A stretch of 64,000 bases of DNA from Neofusicoccum parvum (lineage: Eukaryota > Ascomycota > Dothideomycetes > Botryosphaeriales > Botryosphaeriaceae). The translations under genes were made by a program, and so were the position numbers. Shown piece after piece: positions 1 to 11,433 of this stretch. The DNA is taken from the NCBI GenBank assembly GCA_020912385.1, contig CP087212.1, forward strand, positions 186,001-250,000, in the 5' to 3' direction. Positions within the stretch are counted from its first letter, which is position 1. Each line of letters starts with the position of its first letter. The notes under the pieces are model-generated. The model was not told the DNA's origin and did no database searches. It saw nothing but the letters and a program-made list of their open reading frames with translations.

Positions 1-245
1 TTGCGCGTCAGGTCCCACCTCCGGAGTCGGCAGCACACCTCTGCTGCGGGGTTTCCCCGCTCTTGCCACGTGCAACAAAAGAACTGGGCAGCAGAGTGTG
101 GAAACTGGCCACCATAAGAAGGATCAAGTCTGCAAGAATTCAGATTTTTGAACACGGGCTGTTCGACTTCTGTGAATTCTGAAAACACCAGTCCCATTAC
201 CATTGCGGCCCATAGACTTTTGCTCATTCACCTTCTCGAAACATA
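1..245. other. Upstream region of the AnmK gene
   Basis: No coding region is seen. The last 60 bases lead into the AnmK start with an AT-rich context just before the ATG at 246. I see no clear TATA box. Confidence 0.4.
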
Positions 246-1469
246 ATGCATTACATCATTGGCCTCAACAGCGGCTCTTCCTTTGATGGCATAGACGCAG
301 TGCTGTGCAAAATCGACTTCGCGCCCGACGGTCACCCCACGAAGCCATCTTTCGTTGATGCGCTCACCATCGACTGGCCCGAAGATCTGCGTTCTCAAGT
401 CCTTCTTGCATTTGCCAACCAACGCACACTCTTTGAGATGACCCGACTCAACTACGCAGCCGGAGCCATCTTCGCTGAGGCCGTCAACCAGCTTCTCGCC
501 AAGTCTGGCATTGGAGCGGAGGCGGTTGAGGTCATTGGCTACGATGGTCAAACCGTGTACCAGGAACCTCCGGACCACGAGAAGCAGCGGGAATATATCA
601 ACAGCAGGAACACTAGCTTGGTTGACAGATGGACCAAAGGCGGATATGCATGCGGCTACTTCATCGTCGAGTCTGGGGTCGTGGCGGCACTGACGAACAT
701 TACGACGGTGACCCAGTTCAGGCCCGTTGACCACGCGCTTGGAGGGTCGGCGGCGCCTTTGATGCAATACTTGGACTTCGTATCGTTCCGCGACCAGGGA
801 CAGACTGCTACGCTGAATATAGGCGGCATCGCGAATCTTCAGCTAGCAGACGCAGACCGGAGCAAAATGATGGCGTTCGACACCGGTCCGGGCAACGTTA
901 TGATTGACCACGTGATGAGAGCACGCAAAGGAATGGAGTATGACAAGAACGGGGCATGCGCTGCAAACGGAAAAACAATTCATCTGTTGCTGGATGAGAT
1001 GCAGAAGCATGAGTTCTTCTCCAGAAACCCACCTCGCTCCGCGTGGAGACTGGACTTCGGCGCCGACTACGCCGACAGCATTCTGGCTAAGTATGAGGAT
1101 GCGAGCACGGAGGACCTGGTGGCTACATTGACGGAGTTCACGCCCTGGTCCATTGAGCGTTCTTTGGTCGACCATGTGCTGCCTAAAGCCCCCGGACTCT
1201 CTCAGCTCATTGCGAGTGGAGGTGGCACGCGGAATGCGACGCTCATGAGCAAGATACGGGAGAGACTAGCACATCATGGACTGGAGCTTAGGCTCAGTGG
1301 CGAGTTCGGATTGCCAGAGCAGTACAAGGAAGCCATCAAGTTCGCAACTTTGGCGTTTGCTGCAAAATTCGGTTTGGCAAATAACATTCCCGCGGCTGGA
1401 GGGGCATCGTGTTACGCTGTGCTGGGAAAATTGACTATGGCACCCAGGTTGGCGAAGCTTGCTGGGTAG
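246..1469 (+). CDS. Anhydro-N-acetylmuramic acid kinase (AnmK/UPF0075 family), intronless
   Basis: A single uninterrupted frame of 407 residues with an ATG start, close to the usual AnmK length of about 370-400. In bacteria AnmK opens the 1,6-anhydro ring of anhMurNAc and phosphorylates it during cell-wall recycling. Visible motifs are GLNSGSSFDG near the N-terminus (ATP/phosphate loop, corresponding to bacterial GxMSGTSxDG), GYDGQTVYQEPP around residue 105, NIGGIANL around residue 190 followed by FDTGPGNVMIDH (bacterial catalytic Asp region), and ASGGGTRN near residue 322. Several normally conserved positions differ: SGT has become SGS, and HGQTV has become DGQTV. Fungi make no peptidoglycan, so the native substrate may be scavenged bacterial muropeptide or another anhydrosugar. 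Lack of introns and a bacterial family suggest ancient transfer; this is inference. Family assignment is firm and the activity is not. Confidence 0.9.
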   Translation: MHYIIGLNSGSSFDGIDAVLCKIDFAPDGHPTKPSFVDALTIDWPEDLRSQVLLAFANQRTLFEMTRLNYAAGAIFAEAVNQLLAKSGIGAEAVEVIGYDGQTVYQEPPDHEKQREYINSRNTSLVDRWTKGGYACGYFIVESGVVAALTNITTVTQFRPVDHALGGSAAPLMQYLDFVSFRDQGQTATLNIGGIANLQLADADRSKMMAFDTGPGNVMIDHVMRARKGMEYDKNGACAANGKTIHLLLDEMQKHEFFSRNPPRSAWRLDFGADYADSILAKYEDASTEDLVATLTEFTPWSIERSLVDHVLPKAPGLSQLIASGGGTRNATLMSKIRERLAHHGLELRLSGEFGLPEQYKEAIKFATLAFAAKFGLANNIPAAGGASCYAVLGKLTMAPRLAKLAG

Positions 1470-1853
1470 ATGATAGATGCTGCATCTTCTTCGTCAAGGG
1501 CACAATGGACTGGAACTCTCGGCCGCAGCAGTTACCAAAGTCCGTATCAGCTCCCCAGAACGATGTGGCTATAGGATACGGTAAATCCATACCTCAAGCC
1601 CAATTTCGACCATCTCTCACACGACCGCTAGCAGCATATCAATGAAGAGGACTATTCTTGTGACCGGTGCGCCATCGCAGGGTGAGCATACCATAGGTTA
1701 CTACAAAGCCGTTCCTCCGCGTAGCGATATGAAATCTACAAACCTTCCCTCGTATCCAGTGAGATAGTAGCCCCTCTACTACGAATAACATCAACTTCAC
1801 TACACAACCAAATCTTTCCCACTCTCGAATCTGTGCCAGTTGAGACTTTCGTT
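1470..1853. other. Intergenic, convergent 3' ends
   Basis: Lies between the stop of the AnmK gene and the stop of the secreted-protein gene on the other strand. Only short chance frames are present. It presumably holds both 3' UTRs and polyadenylation signals. Confidence 0.4.
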
Positions 1854-3024
1854 TCATAGTAAAGGACCTCCGCAAGTGAAAGTGTTCCCAAGTGGAGCGC
1901 CAAACAGGCTGGCATCATCGAAGTAGTCGACACTGTAGTCAATGTCTACACATTTGTAGTCTGAGAACCAACTGATGTAAGCATGTGATGAGACGTTGAG
2001 ATTGTCACTTGGGGATGAGCTCCTGCGGTAACTGCTGAACTGGAAGACTTACTATCAGGGGCACTACCACCATCTGGTCCAACATGAGGGCAATGTACGT
2101 CTTTTCGCAGTCAGCATTCAATACTCCGATCCAGAGCGAGATTTCATGATACCTACCGGGACGAACCTTCGTTAGAAGAAGGTGAATTTGCCTGCATACA
2201 ACATTATCGCCCCAGGCCTCGTCAAAGGACCCAAAGGGTTTCAGCTCAAGCTGAGCGATGCAGGATACCACGTTGGAGTATTGCTGGTCCTTGCCCTTGC
2301 ACCTGTCTTGGATTTGTGGGCATATAGCTGCGGTAACAGCTTTCTGAATGACGACGTTGTCGAAGTCGATATTGTTCCCCACTTCGGTCCAGGTCTGTAT
2401 CGAGAGTCAGTCTTTTTCTGTTCGACTGACCATGGGTTGCGCATAACCTTACCTGCAAGTTAGGAATCCAGGCGTGATAGTTCAGCACAGCTCCTTGCTC
2501 ATCAAACTTCCAAAAGGCAACCTGTGTGCAACTGGCATCAGTGATAGCTCCATCGGACACGAAGGAGAGAACAGTACCTGGGAAAGCGTTGTCGTCGGCT
2601 TTGATAAGTCCACCTGTCCTGTGGTGTTGTCCACTGTGCCAGTTCGGAGATAGACGAGGGAAGACGCCACGTCCGCGCATCCGCTTGTGAACTCGACAAC
2701 CTCCGCCTTGTAGATGGCAGCACCGGCCGGGTTGCTGTCTGGCGTTGGCGCCAGTCCAAAGAAGTACTCGATGCTGTCGTCGAAACCTGTGAAATTTCCG
2801 ATCGGGCTGATGCGGCCGACAGCATTTTCGTTGAAGAGACCGGCGGGGACTGCAGACGCGCCCTGGCTGACTATAGGAGCGTTCCTGGGATACACGGTGA
2901 GGTCATAAATCTTGCGTATGGTGTCGAGATTGCGATTGATGTAGTCCGGCTGTGCTTGGGCAGAGGCAGTGGCGAAAAGCGCACTGAGGAATGCCAGTAC
3001 CGGCAAGATGGTTTTTCCGAGCAT
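1854..3024 (-). CDS. Secreted fungal protein of unknown function, five exons
   Basis: Model: exons 3024-2578, 2521-2453, 2394-2157, 2100-2053 and 1960-1854, about 302 residues, all junctions GT..AG and in frame. The start was chosen at the ATG that opens a clear signal peptide (MLGKTILPVLAFLSALFATASAQA). The mature part has eight cysteines and potential N-glycosylation sites NFT and NTT. Recognisable blocks are YFFGLAPTPDSNP around residue 90, a WKFDEQGAVLNYHAW block around residue 152 that resembles SnoaL/NTF2-like folds, DNVVCRQIH around residue 235, and RPDVHCPHVGPDGG across the exon 3/4 junction. Reading the DNA without introns breaks the HCPHVGPDGG and KCVD blocks, which supports the splicing. 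I recall similar secreted proteins in other ascomycetes but know of no assigned function. Likely extracellular. Confidence 0.75.
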
Positions 3025-4897
3025 GATGGGCGGGCAGAAGGTGTCCAGTTGATGGAAGAGTGTAAATTTGATCTGGTTAAGGGTGATCCTTTGTTCCGGC
3101 GGTAGCCAGGGCAAGGCAGCTGATCGATGAGGAGAGGAGTCACGCTGAGTTGGGATGGGCTCAGAAAAGTGCCACGACTCGGGGAGAATCAAGTCGAATC
3201 CGTGAGGTTGACTGAAGATTCGGAGCTAAGGAGAAAGAAAGAATCGAGGAGACAGTGGGAAGAGGGAGGGAGGTTTTATGACCGAGCCAGGAGGATCGCC
3301 TCCGGTGATGTGACTTGGAGGCAAGTGGATGCTACTAACATGTGCTTCCTCCTTGAAATTCCCAAAAACCCTGGAGGGGGGGAAGGGCAACCCTGGTGAT
3401 CCGCCCTGGCATTTTTCGGAGATCCAGCTTTGTGTAAGTGTAACTCGTATCGTGCAGGCTTCGGACTGCTAACTCGTAAACGTCCTAGTCCTTTTCGGTA
3501 CTGACACGTCCCAAAAGAACCAACAAGGAAAGAAATTGCGTAGCTCCTTTACCCTCTTGGGCCAGTTAACGGTCGAAGGTACACCTCCAATGCAATTTAA
3601 GTAAGGTTAAGCTGTCCAAACAGACTCGCCCCTATGCTACGAATTTAAGGTTGTGGCTGAGTGCTTAAACGTCCATCTGCCTACCAAACGCATAAACACA
3701 GCAGTAGTCCTGAATGTCGGAACACGTCGGCAACGCTAGTGGAGCTCGGCATGAATTAACGCAGCAGAATCACCCCCGCCGTATCGAAGCCCCCATGAAC
3801 ATCTTGAATCTGCTTAACCAAGCAGTGCCAACATCTTCAACTCCCGCAGAAGAACTCGGATCAGGAGCGCATATGTTCCATAAGGGCTCTTTCCAAACTG
3901 ACTCAGCACAGCTACCTAACAATGTGTCAAACCCAGAGATTTACCGCGCTGGCAACCTGCAAGCTTTTGCTTATTCCGTTAGGCTGCTTTCCAATTGCTT
4001 TGCTCTCACGCTTAAGTAGCAAACTACATTACCTGCCGCTTCACGTGCGTCCACGTTAGATTCATTACAGGCATCAACCTGTACTCTAAGTCCACCGATC
4101 CCTGCTCCAATTCGATTGCTGCAGGATCACGGAAACCGGCAGGCACCGTTTAGAGATGCATCTCAGTGGATCGAGGTACGCCACCTGGATGTATCCAATG
4201 CCGAAGATTGGCATAAAACCGGATAGCCCCTTGCACTGATCTGCGCGGTGGCGAGGACTGTACAAGGATGTATGATCTTCAATGCAACGCCTTGAAACAT
4301 TTCCAACATCACTACGCAATTTGCCGTTAAAGCATTGCGGACAGTAATAATTTCTAGGTTAGCAGAGACTGGAATATCCAAAAACGCAGTGCGTGATGAA
4401 CGCGGGCCTGCATGCACCGCAAACTTTCACTTTGAACCCTTTCTCCGAGTCTTCTAAATCCTTGCAAACATCTGATTGCGATGGTCACTTCATGATCGAA
4501 AGAAACGTGATGTTTGCCGGCTTGAGCGCCCTCTTTCAGGCCCCCTGCCTCCATGGAATGATCCAGCCTTGCGGATGCTGCACTATAGGAATACCAGCCA
4601 TGGCGACAAGTTTAGATTAATATTGCAATTTTTGGTGATGGTTAGATGGCAATGAGAGGTGCGGGGTTGGTGTGGCGATCTGTGTCCTGCAGGCGGGACC
4701 AGAGGCACGGTGGGAGATGAGAAGAGACGAGAATTCAGTAACGTGGCTCAGTTTCCGCAGCCCATCTGGAAATAATCAAAGAGTATTTTACGAACACTCA
4801 AAACAATTTCATTCGTAGTGATTCCTTTGGCTTACTTTATTGATCAAACACTGCGTGCATCACATCCCTCACCCCGCACTGCATCCCAGCAGCCTCA
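3025..4897. other. Long intergenic stretch
   Basis: Contains the promoter of the secreted-protein gene and the 3' flank of the glyoxal oxidase gene. One frame on the plus strand (3714-4019, 101 codons, ATG start) has no recognisable motif, signal peptide or convincing codon use, so I do not call it a gene. Parts of 3.4-4.8 kb are less GC-rich than the genes around them. No repeat or transposon was recognised. Confidence 0.4.
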
Positions 4898-6811
4898 TCA
4901 AAACGACAGCTTGACCCAATGTCCCTCCGACGGCACCCCATCCACAACCACAAACATCAAATACACCCCGGGCTGCGCAGTGCTCGGCCCCGGCGGCGCC
5001 CTCACCACCCTCTGCCCCGCGGCCTTCCCCTTCGCCACCTCCATCCTCACCATGCGCTGGCCCATCGCCACGGCATGGGTGTGGAAGCCCGGGTTCACCA
5101 GCACCACCTCGACCTTGTCGCCGTCCAAGCTGCTCTCGACATCGAACGTCTTCCCGTAGACGACGGCGTCGGGCACGGTCTTCCAGGCGGGGCGCTCGGG
5201 GGCGTCCATGTACGGCGGGCTGAAGATCTCGACGCGGTACTCGGTCGGGAACTTGGAGGCCTCGCGCTGCTGCTGGTTGAGGAAGCCCTGGTGGCCGTTG
5301 TTGCCGAACTTGGGCCAGCCGCCGGGCACGCCGCCGTCGGCGGTGTAGAACACCATCGGGTTGGAGCCGGCCACGACGACCTCGCCCGACGGCAGCAGCG
5401 ACGCCACGCTGTGGTACATGCGCGGGATCGCCGTCTCCGGCATCGCGGTGAAGCGGCTGCCCCGCGGCGCCCGCGGGTCGTAGATCAGCGGCGCCAGCAC
5501 CGGGTCGTCGGCCATGAAGCCGCCGGCCGAGCCGCGGTGCGCGCCGTTGATGAAGAGCACGGTGCCGTCCGGGAGGAGGATGCCGTCCGTCATGGTCTGC
5601 GGGCCGTTGGGCAGGTTGTCGTCAGCCGTCCAGACGGGGTTCTCGGCGTGCGGCGCGATGGTGTAGCAGTCGTCGAGGGTTTGCGGGTCGGGGATGTCGC
5701 CGCTGGACCCGCCGCAGAGGAGGACGGTGGGCTCGTAGGCCGGAGCTTCGAGCGGCAGGAGGACAGAAGTCGCGGAGGAGGGGAAGCAGCGAGGCTCGAG
5801 GGGCACGTCTGGGAGCTGCTTGACAAGCTTGTCATTGTGGTAGTCCCACACGATGGCTTGGTTGCCGGCGATGGTGAAGACTTCGCTGGCAGCGCGTGGG
5901 TTGGGGAGTTGGTGGACTGGGTGGAGGTCAGTTGGGGGCTCAGCTGCGTTGTGGGGTGGGCGGTGGCTTACGGATGGGGTACAGGTTGTATGATTTGTTT
6001 GGCTGGTTGTTCTGCTCCTCGGTGAACTCCAGGATCGGGAGGTTCACAGGCGCTGGGGCTTGGCCATTTTGCTTGATGAGCTCGTACGTGGGAACGTTGA
6101 TGCTCGCTTCGTTCAGCACCAGCAGGCCCACGTCCGAACCTCCAACGACCAGCACATCGCCATTCGGCAGCGTTTCAGCAGTCGGGTACCACCTCTTGGC
6201 CTGGAGATGGGAACCACCCTCGGTGAAGTCCATGTCGCAAGCCCCGTTGGCGCAGGGGCCAGGGGGATACGTACGGATGGCGTCAAAGCCGTCACCGACA
6301 CCGGCTTTGGCGTCGGGTTCAGCGCCGGCGAAGTTTACCATAGTCCCATCAGGGAAGAATGAGCCAGCAGAGCAGAATGTGTTGGACTTGGGATGGAGCT
6401 TGCGGAGGGCGTTGGTGCGCAGGTCGTACTCAGTGGCGAAGACGGCCATGTCTGAATCGTCGTAGTTGTAGGGGTCTTTAGAGTGAGCTCCCGTCTTCAA
6501 GTCCACACCAGGTCCGCCATAGTTGGCATGGTAGCTGGAACGGATGTCAGTGGTGTCACAGGCAATGGCTGGTCAAGCGACAGAGAGCTTGACGTTGTCT
6601 GCGCTTACTTGTCAAGGAAAACCGCAGTCTCGGTGTAAGGAGGAATGAAAAGCATCTGCGCAGTGCACCCAGATGATCCCACGGTCCTGAATCCCGCTGC
6701 TGCGGCATGGTGGACAATGCCAGACAGGGCTGCCTATCTGAAGATCAGTAATGCTTCCGAAAGAGGCAAGGGAACGGCGTGGCTTACAGCACGGAGGAGA
6801 CGGGACTGCAT
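4898..6811 (-). CDS. Glyoxal oxidase-like copper radical oxidase (AA5_1)
   Basis: Exons 6811-6788, 6733-6609, 6534-5972 and 5916-4898 give 576 residues. The family oxidises aldehydes or alcohols to acids or aldehydes and makes H2O2 outside the cell, using a Cu ion and a Cys-Tyr cofactor. The N-terminal half fits the glyoxal oxidase domain. FCSAGSFFPDG carries the cofactor cysteine position, and RMYHSVASLLPSG plus VVAGSNP carries the axial Tyr and a copper His. The C-terminal 100 residues fit the DUF1929 domain, with GFHTHAVAMGQRMVRM holding the last copper His. The C-terminal exon alone would miss the Cys motif, so the upstream exons are needed. The two small 5' exons are inferred from splice sites and the FRTVGSSGCTAQM block. 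The signal peptide is weak (MQSRLLRAALSGIVHHAAAA), so the first exon is the least certain part. Confidence 0.87.
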
Positions 6812-8271
6812 TTTGACGGTTGAGGAGAGAATTCGTTCAATGAGAGCCGGATTAAGGGATTAGAGTATTAGAACATTAAGATACCCTGATGGCAAAAGAG
6901 CGGACGACTGCGGGCCAGAGCAAACCTCCCGTGCAGACCGAATGAGAGGGCGGAGAGGGCGGCGCTTTATGGAGGCTGGCGGGCTGAACGCTATCCTATA
7001 CTAATGCGACACATACGAGGAGCATCTTGGGAGGTAACTCAGTGATCCACCCAAGGTCGCTCAGTTTGGCTCGGCATTTGGTCCTTCGGATTTCTATAAT
7101 CAGCACACGGGCCTTAGGTGCGGGCGGGAGGCTGCGCCGCAGCTGATGGGCTGTCGAAAGCCTCTGGAATCATGCCGACTCGTCTTGGCGCTTGGCCGTG
7201 CGGCTCCCGGCGGAGGCTGGCCTTGCCGAAGCATGTTGTTTGCTTTTCGGGGCTGCATGAGTTGCCTTTTGGGGGCCTGGTCGAGCATGAGTCCACGCCC
7301 TGTCGTCCACGACGCTTCCGTTGCTGTCCGCCGTGAATAGGACCTTAGCACGCACGAGTGAGCTGATTGGCAGTCCTGACGGCGCGGGCGTAGCGCTGCA
7401 GAGCCGCCGGGCTGAGGCGAACGAGAGTCGGCGAAAGCTAACGGGCATGGTGGAACCACGGATCCTTAATCAAGCGACACGACCGCGCTCCAGGACCATC
7501 CCAGGCAGCCGCCAGGCCCAACCGCCGCTTCGATTGCCAGACGTGGCAGGTCGAAAAGGGGGTGGTAGAGCAAAAGGACCAGAATACGAGGGCTCGAGGC
7601 GTTGCTAGCTGTCGGCGCGAGAGCGCTAGCACCGCCAGTTGACATCATTGGATCTGGCGCCGCTGATGATCTCCAAGATACCGCATCTTGCCTCCGCGCA
7701 CCGGTGTCTGCTGCCTTCTATTTTTGCAGCACCGACCCGGCCCCTGCTGCCGCTCCCGCTCTGCCCTTCCCGGCCTATCAGCAACCCCAATCAGGCTTCA
7801 TGCATGCGCATCCCACCAGTCTTTACCTTCTTCGCCCGAGCGTGCCGTGGAACCACCTTTCGCGGCCATCTTTGCGAAGAAACAAAGCCACCCTTTCGTG
7901 CTGCAATGCAACCCTCCTCCTTAGTCGCGCGCGTTTGATAGACAGCGCAAAGAAGCGCATGCGCTGCATCTCGGAGATTTTGTTTTTCTCCATGTCTTTG
8001 TATTTCGCCGTCCGGAGAGCTCCGCGGAGAGTCGCTTCTGTGGGAGCTTTCTGGAAGTCGAGCATGAGTCGTAACACTGTGGACCTGTTTCATGCGTATT
8101 GAAGTAGCCGAACACAAGCCCGTGAGGTATATTCGTAAGGCCGCCCCTATAAACCTCTACGCAGTAAGATATAATTTTCGCGCCGCCGTTGCCAGCCTTG
8201 TCCAAGCAAGATAGTCGTCACATGCAATCCTTCAGATGCAGACGACTAAGCTGGGCTGAACCGCATCAATA
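6812..8271. other. Intergenic region between glyoxal oxidase start and RBR gene end
   Basis: Holds the glyoxal oxidase promoter. Several GC-rich overlapping frames (7.1-8.1 kb) occur on both strands, but none has a motif or plausible splice pattern, and most lack an ATG. I see no gene. Confidence 0.4.
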
Positions 8272-9100
8272 CTACCAAGTGAAACGTGCCGCGAGGCGAT
8301 TACGTAGCGTCTGCCATCGAAAGAACCGAGATACCCGGAAGCGCAGTCGTTCTGGAATATATGTACATTGCGCGACAGGTTTTGCGTGGTGCCAACTGAA
8401 GAGGGCGAGACATTGACCACCTGCGAGAGGGAAAAGCGTCAGTTCCTATGATGCATACGCCGGAACATGGGGGTCGTGAAATACATCTCAAGTGATTGCA
8501 ACCGCCCGATTTGATGAAGACAGAATCGCAGCGGGGGCAGCGCCTAGCACCTTCGTCCTGGTTTTTCACGGCGTGCAGTGTGTCCTGCATCTGTCTTGGG
8601 AAAGCAGTCTGCTTGCAGCTGAGGCCTTCATGCCACGGACTTTTGCACTTCTGGCAGCTGACAACTTTGCAGTGGTAGCACTGAACGCGTAGACAGTCGG
8701 GCCCCTGCACCCAGCCTGCAGGACAGTCGGGCGCTGGACACCATGTAAAACCGGGAACAGCGTACATGATGTGTCGAGTGAGAAGGGTATCGTATCTAGA
8801 GGCAGCTTCAGGCGTGCAATGGGCCTTTATGAATCTCGCGACATCCCACACTGTGCCGCAGTGGAAACATTTCCGTCCGTAGCCATATCCACCACCATTG
8901 TAGTCAAACCAGGAAGCCACGCACTCGGCGATGCAATTCTTGCAAGTAGGATATTCACCGGTCGCGGACAAGCAGCTGCCGGTTGAGGGAGTAAGTGTAC
9001 CGGCATCGCGGAAAGCACTCGGGGGCTTCTTATCGAGGCACAGTTGGCAGGTGAGTAGGTTCGGGTTGCTGCCGGCAGGAGTGATGGCGTTTGCGTCCAT
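8272..9100 (-). CDS. Small IBR/RING2 (RBR-type) E3 ubiquitin ligase-like protein
   Basis: Exons 9100-8485 and 8420-8272 give 254 residues. The N-terminal part has paired cysteines (CQLCLDKKPPSAF, then CKNC and CFHC around residues 50-85). An IBR-like zinc domain follows (FTWCPAPDCPAGW, CYHCKVVSCQKC, HEGLSC, residues about 115-165). A RING2-like end follows (CPRCDSVFIKSGGCNHLRC, then GQCLALFSWHH). The RING2 end appears only after the 64-bp intron is removed; unspliced DNA gives an unrelated tail. RBR ligases pass ubiquitin from an E2 to their own RING2 cysteine; that cysteine is present within GGCNHLRC. The protein is short for an RBR and the first RING is divergent, as in many small fungal members. 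Target unknown; probably cytosolic or nuclear. Confidence 0.85.
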
Positions 9101-9945
9101 ATTGGACTGGTGTTGGATCTCCTGAAGACAATGAGTAGCTTGGTGGTGAGGAGTCGTTCGCTTTGAAGATCAGCAACAGGGCCATGGCCCACTGGGACTT
9201 TAATATGTAGTAAGGACGATGCTGGGTCGGATCGCCAATAGCTCTACGGGAGATGGAACCGTGGCAAAGGCAAAGTCAGGGTCAAGCCCACCCATTGGAA
9301 GAGGAGAATGGCCCAGTGGCTTTTCAACGCGAGGCGGAGTGGTACTTGTTAGTAGTCCCTTGAAGAGTTGGACGTCAGCAATTTCAGCTCGGTGTTGTGC
9401 TACCATGTGCACGAGACCGCTATCATTAGAAGAGTCGACTAGAGGCTGAGCACTTCGGCTTCGCTGGAGCTACAGTCGGTGGTTCCAGTCAGCTCCAGCA
9501 CCAGGGACAACCACTATCTAGGGTGAGTGAACATAGCCAACCATGGAACAGGCTTGCAGCATGAGGCAGAGTACCAACACCGATACCGAGGGCACAGAAA
9601 TGGTGGGATCCGACATATCGAAGGTGGTTGAGCTTGGTTAGTTCAACACAACGACCGCAGCCGAAGCATCAGTGTCGCCCAAATGGACGCAAGACGGCAG
9701 CCTCGCGATGCGACAAAGCGCGGATGGCGAAGCGGTGATGCAGGATGCTAGTGGCGGAGCTCGCTGCAGGAACGGCGCTGGATCGGGAGTTTGCGGCTCG
9801 ACTTGCCGCGTCGCTGACAAAACGGCGCGTCGGGAAAAGTCCACGACCCCGTCGACGACGTCAATTGCCCAGCAGCACCGCTTCCATCCTCCGTGACGGC
9901 CTCCATCCGTTTCCCTTGTGCCGCCCGCCGAAGCCCGCGCCCAAC
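9101..9945. other. Divergent promoter region, RBR gene / Mia40 gene
   Basis: The two genes start outward from this 845-base stretch. No coding region, repeat or clear regulatory motif could be supported in it. Confidence 0.4.
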
Positions 9946-10797
9946 ATGTTCCGCCCGGCATCGCGCGCCGTGGTGCGCGCCGCCTGCAGCTCGCCGCGCG
10001 CCCTCCACAGAGCTCCCGCCGCCCGCAGGCTCGTCAGCACCGCACCGCCCACCCAGAAGTCGCGCAGCTGGAAGAGCTCGCTGGCGCGCTGGGGCCTTGC
10101 CGGTGCCGCCGTCTACTACTACAACACCAGCAATGCCTTCGCCGAGGAGCCCACGTGTAAGCATCTCCGAGCTGCCCGCCCGCGCAGCTAGCTGGCTGAC
10201 CCGCTCCCAACACCCGCAGTCGTAGCGCCGCACCACGCGCCCGCCGATGGCGAGCAGCTGCCCACCCTCGAGTCCGTCGCCGCCCAGCGCCGGCAGCGCG
10301 CCGAGGCCGAGGCCGCCGCGCGACGGGCCGCCGGCGCACACCAAGCCGCGCCCGGCTCGCCCGAGCAGCTGGAGGCCGAGGCCGACCAGCAGGGCGCGTT
10401 CAACCCGGAGACGGGCGAGATCAACTGGGACTGCCCGTGCCTGGGCGGCATGGCCCACGGGCCCTGCGGTGAGGAGTTCAAGGCGGCGTTCAGCTGCTTC
10501 GTCTACTCGAAGGAGGAGCCCAAGGGCATGGACTGCATCGACAGGTTCAAGTACACATCTCAATGGCTATGCGTGGTCGATGGGACAAACGGCTAACGGT
10601 GGCACAGGGGCATGCAGGACTGCTTTAGGCAATATCCGGAGATCTACGGCGAGGAGCTGGACGGCGATGAGGAGGACAACGTCACCGGAGAGAGTGTGGA
10701 CGCCGCGGTGGCTCAGGATCTCGCGGCGGTGCCCGAGAAGGCCGTCGAGGCCGTCGGGGCCGTCGAGACAAAGCAGAAGCCGGCCACGGAGAGCTAG
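9946..10797 (+). CDS. mia40: Mitochondrial intermembrane-space import oxidoreductase Mia40
   Basis: Exons 9946-10156, 10220-10550 and 10608-10797 give 243 residues. Mia40 traps and oxidises incoming small cysteine proteins in the mitochondrial intermembrane space, handing electrons to Erv1. The N-terminus is an Arg/Ala-rich presequence followed by one membrane segment (about residues 47-60), as in yeast and other fungi where Mia40 is anchored in the inner membrane. The conserved C-terminal core is complete: the redox-active CPC within [15 protein letters not shown], then CX9C pairs in [16 protein letters not shown] and CIDRFKGMQDC. The second splice (donor at 10551) was chosen over a nearby alternative because it restores CIDRFKGMQDCF. 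The tail is acidic and low in complexity. Confidence 0.95.
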
Positions 10798-11433
10798 ACT
10801 GCTGTGCCACAGCCACGGCAAGTGGGAAAACAGCGGGAGTCCATCACACGCGGGACAGGTTCATCTGGAGAAGAGAGCAAAACACCACACTCAGAGCAAC
10901 AGTGCGAAGCGGAGCGGCCGGGGCAGGCGGGGCGGCCGGCGATGTACAATAGGAGCGAATGCATTGGTGGAGACAGCGTCTGGCGCAAGTAGAGCGGGCA
11001 AACCCGGGTGTACAATTGGATGGCGTTCGCAGTCGCTGCCCGCCGCGCACAATGGACGGCTCTCGAAGGCTGAGGAAACCCGGGAGCACAGACGCGCAGT
11101 TTGCGAGAGGCAGCGCGTGGGGCGCTGGCGCGCACCCACTGTGACGTGTGGGAGGTGAAAAACGGCGAGCGCGCCAGGATGCGCCGAGCCAATGACGTCA
11201 AGCTGGTGTTGAGCTAGCCAGTCGAGGCTGGAGGCCATGTGAAACCGGGACAGCTCGTCACGCCCGCCGCCCTCTCTTAAACCTCGCCCATCGTGTGATC
11301 CCCTCCATCACGCGTGCCCTCCAACGTATCTCTGCTATCTCCAGCTCGCCGCTCCCGTGCTTCTGCGCACCTGCGACTCTCCACCACACCCACCACCGCA
11401 CCACCACCAACCCGCCTCCCACCACCCGCCGCC
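10798..11433. other. Intergenic, Mia40 3' end and OM14-like promoter
   Basis: GC-rich with overlapping chance frames on both strands. A CT-rich stretch (about 11270-11430) just before the next ATG is typical of highly expressed fungal promoters. Confidence 0.35.

Noticed and set aside
3714..4019. 101-codon plus-strand frame with ATG start
   Set aside because: No motif, signal peptide or splice context; lies in a lower-GC intergenic stretch with other chance frames.
7602..8102. 166-codon plus-strand frame
   Set aside because: No proper ATG start, overlapping frames on both strands, and no recognisable protein pattern.
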